The translations under genes and the position numbers were made by a program. A stretch of 64,000 nucleotides of DNA from Sphaerisporangium aureirubrum (lineage in GTDB: Bacteria > Actinomycetota > Actinomycetes > Streptosporangiales > Streptosporangiaceae): the NCBI RefSeq assembly GCF_042658925.1, contig NZ_JBHSRF010000004.1, forward strand, positions 191,145-255,144, written 5' to 3'. Positions 59,053 through 64,000 of this stretch are shown one piece after another. The notes under the pieces were generated by a model. That model saw only the letters and a program-made list of their open reading frames with translations, ran no database searches and was not told where the DNA came from. Every line of letters starts with the position of its first letter. Within the stretch, counting starts at the first letter, position 1.

Positions 59053-62000
59053 ATGACACACGTCCTTTCGCGGCGTCGCCTCCCGCTCACCGTGCTGACG
59101 GTGATGCTGGCGCTGGTCGCGAGCGTCCTCGCGGTGCCCCCGCGGCCCGCGTACGCCGCGCCGGTCCTGCTCTCGCAGGGCAAGCCCGCCACGGCCTCCT
59201 CCGCCGAGAACGCCGGCACCCCCGCCTCGGCGGCGGTGGACGGCGACGCCGGGACGCGCTGGTCGAGCGCGTTCGCCGACCCGCAGTGGCTCCAGGTCGA
59301 CCTCGGGGCCACCGCGACGCTCAGCCAGGTCACCCTGAGCTGGGAGGCCGCGTACGCCACCGCGTTCAAGATCCAGGTCTCGTCGGACGGCTCGTCCTGG
59401 ACCGACATCTACGGCACCACGGCCGGGCCCGGTGGCACGCAGAACCTGACCGTCACCGGGACCGGGCGGTACGTGCGGATGTACGGCACCGTCCGGGCCA
59501 ACGGGTACGGCTACTCCCTGTGGGAGTTCCAGGTCTACGGCACCACGTCCACCGACCCGCCGCCCCCGCCGGGCGGAACGCCGATCTCGGCCTACAAGCA
59601 GGTGACGGCGTCCTCCTACGAGGGCGGCAACGCTCCGGCGGCGGCACTCGACGGCCGCACGACCACCCGCTGGTCCAGCCAGTTCTCCGCCGACCAGTGG
59701 CTGCGCGTCGACCTCGGCGGCGCCGGACGCGTCACCGGCGTCACCCTCAACTGGGAGTCCGCCTACGCCACGGCCTACCGCATCGAGGTGTCGGCCAACG
59801 GCACCACCTGGACGACCGTCTACTCCACGACCACCGGCAGGGGCGGCGTCGAGAACCTGACCGTCACGGGCACCGGCCGTTACGTCCGCTTCGTCGGGAC
59901 GACCCGGGCGACCGGCTACGGCTACTCGCTGTGGGAGTTCCAGGTCTTCGGCACCGTCGACTCGGCGGCGACGACCCCGCCGCTGCTGTCCCCGCCCACC
60001 AGAGCCCCGGCGACGACCGGCCAGTTCGCGCTGTCCGCCCCCGCCGACCGGGCCATGGTCACCGACACCCGGCGGCCCGCGCTCTCGTGGGCGGCCGTCT
60101 CCGGCGCGGCCCGGTACGAGGTCTGGCTGAACGTCAGCCGCGGCGACTACGACTTCGCCGCCTCGGGCAGGCTGCTCGACCTCTACACCAAGGTCGCCGA
60201 GACCACCGGCACCGCTTACACGCCGACCTGGGACATCGCCGACCGGTGGACCTACCGGTGGTACGTCGTCGCGGTGAGCGGCTCGGGCACCAGGACCACC
60301 TCCAACATCCGCACCTTCAGCCTGTACCTGCCCGACATCGAGCAGGTCGCCGACGGCGTCAACATCGTCAACGGCGCCCGCGACCTGAACAGGAACGGGG
60401 CGATCGAGCCGTACGAGAACTGGCGGCTGCCGGTCGAGACCCGGGTGAGCGACCTCCTCGGCCGGATGACCGCCGAGGAGAAGGCGTACCAGCTGTTCTA
60501 CAACTCCCAGGTCTACCCGCTGTCGGGCTGGCACTTCGGCCCGGCGCAGCCCGGCGACCTGCACAACGTGCTGCTGGCCGCCTCCGGGACCCGGCTCGGC
60601 ATCCCGCCGGTCTCGGCCGGCGACACCATCGCCGGGTACCAGACCACCTTCCCGTTGCAGAGCGCGCTCGCCGCGGCGAAGAACTACGCGCTCGACTACA
60701 AGCTCGGCGACATGCAGCGCCGCGAGGAGCTGGAGGTCGGGGCGCGCGGCGTCCTCGGCCCGCTCGCCGAGGTCGGCACCAAGGTCCTCTACCCGCGCAT
60801 CCAGGAGGGCAACGGCGAGAACGCCGACGTCGCGGCCGCCCAGGTGCGCGCGCTGGTGGCCGGGCTCCAGGGCGGCCCCGAGCTCAACCCCGCCTCGGTG
60901 CTGGCCACCGTCAAGCACTGGCCGGGCGAGGGCGCGGGCGGCGAGGCCGGGATCACCTACGACGCCGTCACGATCAAGTACCACATGATCCCGTTCCGGG
61001 CGGCGATGGACGCCGGCGCGGTGAACATCATGCCGGGCTACGCCGGGAGCTCCTACCTCGACCCTGGCGGCTCCGGGGCGGGCGACAGCGCTCCGATCCT
61101 CGCCTACCTGCGCAACAACCTCGGCTACACCGGTCTCATCACCACCGACTGGCTGCCGTCCGGCGTCTGGATCAAGGCGGCCAACGCCGGCTCCGACGTG
61201 ATGGGCGGCGCTGACCCCGGCGCGGCCGGCTTCACCATGGCGAGCTTCGTGGCAGGAGTCCCGATCGCGCGGATCAACGACGCGGTGACCAGGGTCCTGC
61301 GCCTGAAGTTCACCCTGGGCGTGTTCGAGCGCCCGTACGGCGACCCGGTGAACGGCCCCTACCGGTTCCACCAGCCGTCCTACGTGGCGCTCGCCAACCA
61401 GGCGGCCCGCGAGTCCAACACGCTGCTGAAGAACAACGGCGTCCTGCCGATCCGGCTCAGGGCGGGCGACAACGTCGTCGTCGCCGGCCCCCGGGCCACC
61501 GACGGCACGGCCTGCTGCATCTGGACCAGCTACTTCCACCAGGAGCACGGGTCGCGCACCCTGCTGGAGGCGGTCAGGGCGCGGGCGGCCACCGCCGGCG
61601 TCAACGTCTACCAGGACACCGGCCCGGCACCCAAGCTGGCCGTCGTGGCCGTCGGCGAGCCGACGTACACGCACGGCACCGCCTGGGTGAAGGAACGGCC
61701 CCAGTTGCCGCCCGACCAGCTCGCGATCATCCAGAACTTCAAGAACCAGGGGATCCCGGTGGTCGTGGTCCTGACCCTCCCGCGTCCCACGGTGATCACC
61801 GAGTGGAACGGCCTCGCCGACGCCATCGTGGTGACCTACCGCGGCGGCGAGGAGGTCGGCCCCGCCACGGCCTCCCTGCTGTTCGGCGACTACACGCCGA
61901 GCGGCCGGCTCCCCTGGCAGCTGCCGCGGAGCCTCGACCAGATCCTCAGGGCCGGCGGCGGCGACGTCCTGGCCGACGCCGTCGAAGACTGGAACATCCC

Positions 62001-62130
62001 CTACGACCTGGGCGCGACCGCCGCCCAGCGCACGGAGATCCGCGCCCGCATCGACGCGGGCCAGACCGTCCCCACCACCTACGGCACCCCCCTCTACCCC
62101 TACGGCGCCGGCCTCCAAGGCTGGTCCTGA
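59053..62130 (+). CDS. Secreted GH3 glucosidase with two F5/8-type C modules
   Basis: 1025 aa, 24 bp after the GH64-like gene. Signal peptide ~1–36; F5/8 C module 1 ~37–170; PPPPPGG linker; F5/8 C module 2 ~178–300; a fibronectin III-like segment (~325–430: LSAPADRAMVTDTRRPALSWAAVSGAARYEVWL); GH3 N-domain (~455–780: LLGRMTAEEKAYQLF, VLATVKHWPGEG, GLITTDW with probable nucleophile Asp699); GH3 C-domain (~790–1020: ESNTLLKNNGVLPI, YRGGEEVGPATASLLFGDYTPSGRLPW). It likely converts oligosaccharides released by the GH64 enzyme to glucose. Being secreted and large, it is unlike cytosolic GH3 beta-glucosidases. Confidence 0.88.
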   Translation: MTHVLSRRRLPLTVLTVMLALVASVLAVPPRPAYAAPVLLSQGKPATASSAENAGTPASAAVDGDAGTRWSSAFADPQWLQVDLGATATLSQVTLSWEAAYATAFKIQVSSDGSSWTDIYGTTAGPGGTQNLTVTGTGRYVRMYGTVRANGYGYSLWEFQVYGTTSTDPPPPPGGTPISAYKQVTASSYEGGNAPAAALDGRTTTRWSSQFSADQWLRVDLGGAGRVTGVTLNWESAYATAYRIEVSANGTTWTTVYSTTTGRGGVENLTVTGTGRYVRFVGTTRATGYGYSLWEFQVFGTVDSAATTPPLLSPPTRAPATTGQFALSAPADRAMVTDTRRPALSWAAVSGAARYEVWLNVSRGDYDFAASGRLLDLYTKVAETTGTAYTPTWDIADRWTYRWYVVAVSGSGTRTTSNIRTFSLYLPDIEQVADGVNIVNGARDLNRNGAIEPYENWRLPVETRVSDLLGRMTAEEKAYQLFYNSQVYPLSGWHFGPAQPGDLHNVLLAASGTRLGIPPVSAGDTIAGYQTTFPLQSALAAAKNYALDYKLGDMQRREELEVGARGVLGPLAEVGTKVLYPRIQEGNGENADVAAAQVRALVAGLQGGPELNPASVLATVKHWPGEGAGGEAGITYDAVTIKYHMIPFRAAMDAGAVNIMPGYAGSSYLDPGGSGAGDSAPILAYLRNNLGYTGLITTDWLPSGVWIKAANAGSDVMGGADPGAAGFTMASFVAGVPIARINDAVTRVLRLKFTLGVFERPYGDPVNGPYRFHQPSYVALANQAARESNTLLKNNGVLPIRLRAGDNVVVAGPRATDGTACCIWTSYFHQEHGSRTLLEAVRARAATAGVNVYQDTGPAPKLAVVAVGEPTYTHGTAWVKERPQLPPDQLAIIQNFKNQGIPVVVVLTLPRPTVITEWNGLADAIVVTYRGGEEVGPATASLLFGDYTPSGRLPWQLPRSLDQILRAGGGDVLADAVEDWNIPYDLGATAAQRTEIRARIDAGQTVPTTYGTPLYPYGAGLQGWS

Positions 62131-62134
62131 CCCC

Positions 62135-62184
62135 GATCTCCGTCCGCCGCGCGCGCCCCCGGGCCTCCGCGGCGGTCGGAGATC
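62135..62184 (+). terminator. Strong hairpin terminator after the GH3 gene
   Basis: Arms GATCTCCGTCCGCCGC (62135–62150) and GCGGCGGTCGGAGATC (62169–62184) pair over 16 bp with one mismatch. The stem begins four bases after the GH3 stop, so it ends the ROK-linked glucan operon. Confidence 0.82.
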
Positions 62185-62195
62185 ACCCCTGATGT

Positions 62196-62275
62196 GGCTC
62201 CCGGCCATCGCCGATAGCGGCCGGGAGTCATCGCGGACCTTGGCTCCCGGCCATCGCCGATAGTGGCCGGGAGCC
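62196..62275. repeat. Twin 34-bp stem-loop repeats
   Basis: Two near-identical 34-bp units (62196–62229 and 62242–62275; they differ at two positions) each form a hairpin: GGCTCCCGGCC, a 12-base loop, GGCCGGGAGCC (the first copy has one mismatch). Their starts are 46 bp apart. They follow directly after the terminator. They may be a REP-like intergenic element or a tandem backup terminator. Function unknown. Confidence 0.75.
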
Positions 62276-62874
62276 GGGTCCGTCACGTTCGTATGGAGAG
62301 CTGATCGCCTCGGTACGAATCCAGGTCGGGAAGGATTCGCGGCGGACCGGCCGCGCACGGCAGAAGATCATCGCCAGTGCTGAACGTTTCAGCTCGGAGC
62401 CGGTCTCGCACGGTGCGATCGGATGCCCGTTAGGGCAGATGAAGGCCCGCCGGGCGGCGCGCGGGCGGGGGATCGGGCCGGGGGCCGTACCTTGACGCGG
62501 ATCGGCCGCATCGTATTGGCTCCGCGCACCACCACGTCTCGCCAGAGAAATGCCAGCGAACTATTTGTGAACGCTAACACCGGTCGGGGCCCCGCGCGTA
62601 CGTCGGAGCCGAACCCCCGGGTACGCCACCCGCGGGGAGGCACGCGACGCCACCGAGTCATGCCTCCTTCAAGGATGGAGCGCCTCTTCAAGTTAGCGCT
62701 CACTATTCGAGTCCGGCGCGACCGGCCCCGTCGTGACCGTCCGCGACACCTCCTACGACTGCTCGCTCGCCCGGCCTCGCCCACGGCCTCCGGCTTCACC
62801 GCGAACGACAGCACCACCCCACCACCCGCACCAACTCCTGACAGCCGCTGAACGAAAAGATGAGGAGCACACCC
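62276..62874 (+). promoter_or_regulatory. Upstream region of the GH62 gene with two LacI-like operators
   Basis: The rest of this spacer holds no convincing gene. GTGAACGCTAAC (62567–62578) and GTTAGCGCTCAC (62692–62703) are near-identical, semi-palindromic sites in opposite orientation (reverse complement GTGAGCGCTAAC), about 125 bp apart. They match the GTTAGCGCTAAC-style operators of LacI-family regulators in front of actinomycete hemicellulase genes. GAGGAG (62862–62867) is the ribosome site for the ATG at 62875. Confidence 0.6.
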
Positions 62875-64000
62875 ATGCGCCTGCCCTGGCGAACGCGGAC
62901 ACCGCGCCGCTCCGCCGTCACACCGACGGCGCCGTCCCGATCAGCCGTACGCCGCGGCTTCGCGATCATCACGATCCCGATCCTGCTGGCGGCGGCCGGG
63001 CTCCTGGCCACGCAGCCCGCGCAGGCGGCCGTGGCCTGCCGGGTCGACTACACCATCAGCTCGTCGTGGCCGGGTGGCTTCGGCGCCAACGTCACCATCA
63101 ACAACCTGGGTGACGCGGTCAACGGCTGGCGGCTGACCTGGACCTTCGGGGCCGGTCAGCAGATCTCCCAGATGTGGAACGCCACGCCCTCCCAGTCCGG
63201 TTCGTCGGTGACCGCGACCAACGCCGCCTACAACGCGTCCATCCCGTCCGGAGGTAACACCGCCTTCGGGTTCAACGCTTCGTGGAACGGCTCCAACCCG
63301 GCGCCCACCTCGTTCTCCCTGAACGGCGTGGCCTGCACCGGCACTCCCGGAACCCCGACCGTGACGCCGACCGTGACTCCCACCGTGACGCCGACCGTGA
63401 CGCCGACCGTGACGCCGACGGTGACCCCCACCGTGACGCCGACCGTGACCCCCACCGTGACGCCGACCAGTTCGTGTCCTCTTCCGTCGTCCTACCGCTG
63501 GACGTCGACAGGCGCACTGGCGCAACCGAGGTCGGGATGGGTCTCGCTCAAGGACTTCACCGTCGCCCCCTACAACGGCCAGCACCTGGTCTACGCGACG
63601 ACGCACGACACGGGAACCAGGTGGGGTTCGATGAACTTCAGCCTCGTCTCCAACTTGTCCCAACTGGGCTCGGCCACCCAGAACGCGATGTCGTCGTCCA
63701 CCGTCGCACCGACACTGTTCTACTTCGCTCCCAGGAACATCTGGGTGCTCGCCTACCAGTGGGGCAGTTCCGCGTTCTCCTACCGGACCTCGAGCAACCC
63801 CACCAACGCCAACGGCTGGTCGGCGGAGCAGCCGCTCTTCACCGGCAGCATCTCCGGCTCCGGCACCGGCCCGATCGACCAGACCCTCATCGGTGACAGC
63901 TCGAACATGTACCTGTTCTTCGCCGGCGACAACGGCAGGATCTACCGGGCCAGCATGCCCATCGGGAACTTCCCGGGCAACTTCGGCTCGACGTCCACGG
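62875..64000 (+). CDS. Secreted CBM2–GH62 alpha-L-arabinofuranosidase (3′ end outside window)
   Basis: About 375 residues are visible. A long signal peptide (~1–52, ending QPAQAA) precedes a CBM2 module (~54–157: CRVDYTISSSWPGGFGANVTI, WRLTWTF, NATPSQSGSSVTATNAAYN, ending SLNGVACTG) that binds cellulose or xylan. A (Pro-Thr-Val-Thr) linker follows (~160–198). The GH62 domain then begins with CPLPSSYRWTSTGALAQPRSGWVSLKDFTV and contains VAPTLFYFAPRNIWVLAYQWGSS, QPLFTGSISGSGTGPIDQTLI and MYLFFAGDNGRIYRASMPIGNFPG. Asp in LKDFT and GPIDQT are the probable catalytic residues. GH62 enzymes remove arabinose side chains from arabinoxylan. The frame is open to the window edge. Confidence 0.93.
   Translation, partial: MRLPWRTRTPRRSAVTPTAPSRSAVRRGFAIITIPILLAAAGLLATQPAQAAVACRVDYTISSSWPGGFGANVTINNLGDAVNGWRLTWTFGAGQQISQMWNATPSQSGSSVTATNAAYNASIPSGGNTAFGFNASWNGSNPAPTSFSLNGVACTGTPGTPTVTPTVTPTVTPTVTPTVTPTVTPTVTPTVTPTVTPTSSCPLPSSYRWTSTGALAQPRSGWVSLKDFTVAPYNGQHLVYATTHDTGTRWGSMNFSLVSNLSQLGSATQNAMSSSTVAPTLFYFAPRNIWVLAYQWGSSAFSYRTSSNPTNANGWSAEQPLFTGSISGSGTGPIDQTLIGDSSNMYLFFAGDNGRIYRASMPIGNFPGNFGSTST
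63354..63471 (+). repeat. In-frame tandem repeat encoding the Pro-Thr-Val-Thr linker
   Basis: A 12-base unit (CCGACCGTGACG and close variants such as CCCACCGTGACG) is repeated about nine to ten times in tandem, encoding PTVT repeats between CBM2 and GH62. Such repeats vary in length between strains by slippage. It is not a CRISPR array: there are no spacers and the frame is kept. Confidence 0.85.

Noticed and set aside
63354..63471. CRISPR-like repeat array
   Set aside because: Short 12-base in-frame units without spacers that encode a Pro-Thr linker.

Overview
The window is very GC-rich, uses many GTG starts and has many 1–4 base start/stop overlaps. It also carries F420-type oxidoreductases, an AfsR/SARP regulator, an MbtH protein and secreted CBM-tagged glycoside hydrolases. 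Together these point to a filamentous actinomycete (Streptomyces / Nonomuraea / Streptosporangium type). The genus cannot be fixed from the sequence alone. No tRNA, rRNA, IS element or CRISPR array was seen.

Layout. (1) 1–12.5 kb is a defence island: the tail of a UvrD-type helicase directly followed by an OLD-family ATPase/TOPRIM nuclease (Gabija-like pair), then a complete four-gene type II Wadjet operon (jetA-jetB-jetC-jetD, all start/stop-overlapping), then a convergent membrane-anchored protein kinase. (2) 12.6–15.6 kb holds a small lipoprotein, a deazaflavin (F420)-type nitroreductase, and an F420H2/NADP-oxidoreductase-like plus luciferase-like monooxygenase pair. The promoter of that pair overlaps a twin palindromic operator.

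(3) 15.6–49.4 kb is a nonribosomal peptide gene cluster. A ten-gene, almost gapless minus-strand operon (37.8 down to 15.6 kb) encodes NRPS-B (A-PCP-C-A-PCP), NRPS-C (C-A-PCP-C-A-PCP-E), a CmlA-type diiron hydroxylase, an IS630-type HTH protein, an alpha/beta hydrolase, a B12-binding radical SAM enzyme, two PLP aminotransferase-fold enzymes, an SHMT-like enzyme and a C26 glutamine-amidotransferase-like hydrolase. A divergent Fe/2-oxoglutarate oxygenase (SyrB2-like fold, but HxE ligands) lies at 38 kb. A second minus-strand operon has NRPS-A (A-PCP-C-A-PCP-C), mbtH and a SARP regulator, preceded by an XRE/NB-ARC regulator and an MFS exporter. Read in order A→B→C, the NRPSs form six modules, with one module split between two proteins. 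By-eye adenylation codes suggest aliphatic–Val–?–?–Asx–Asx, with a terminal epimerase and no thioesterase. A 19-bp element is shared by the NRPS-A upstream region and the NRPS-B/oxygenase divergent region.

(4) 49.6–53.8 kb carries ordinary genes: a ferric-reductase-like membrane flavocytochrome, an SDR, an AraC regulator and a divergent NmrA-like protein. (5) 54–64 kb is a carbohydrate-utilisation locus: a ROK regulator, a LacI-type palindrome, then three secreted proteins sharing nearly identical F5/8-type C (CBM32-like) modules (beta-helix protein, GH64-like beta-1,3-glucanase, GH3 glucosidase). After a 0.74-kb spacer with a terminator, twin stem-loops and two LacI-like operators comes a CBM2–GH62 arabinofuranosidase that runs off the window.
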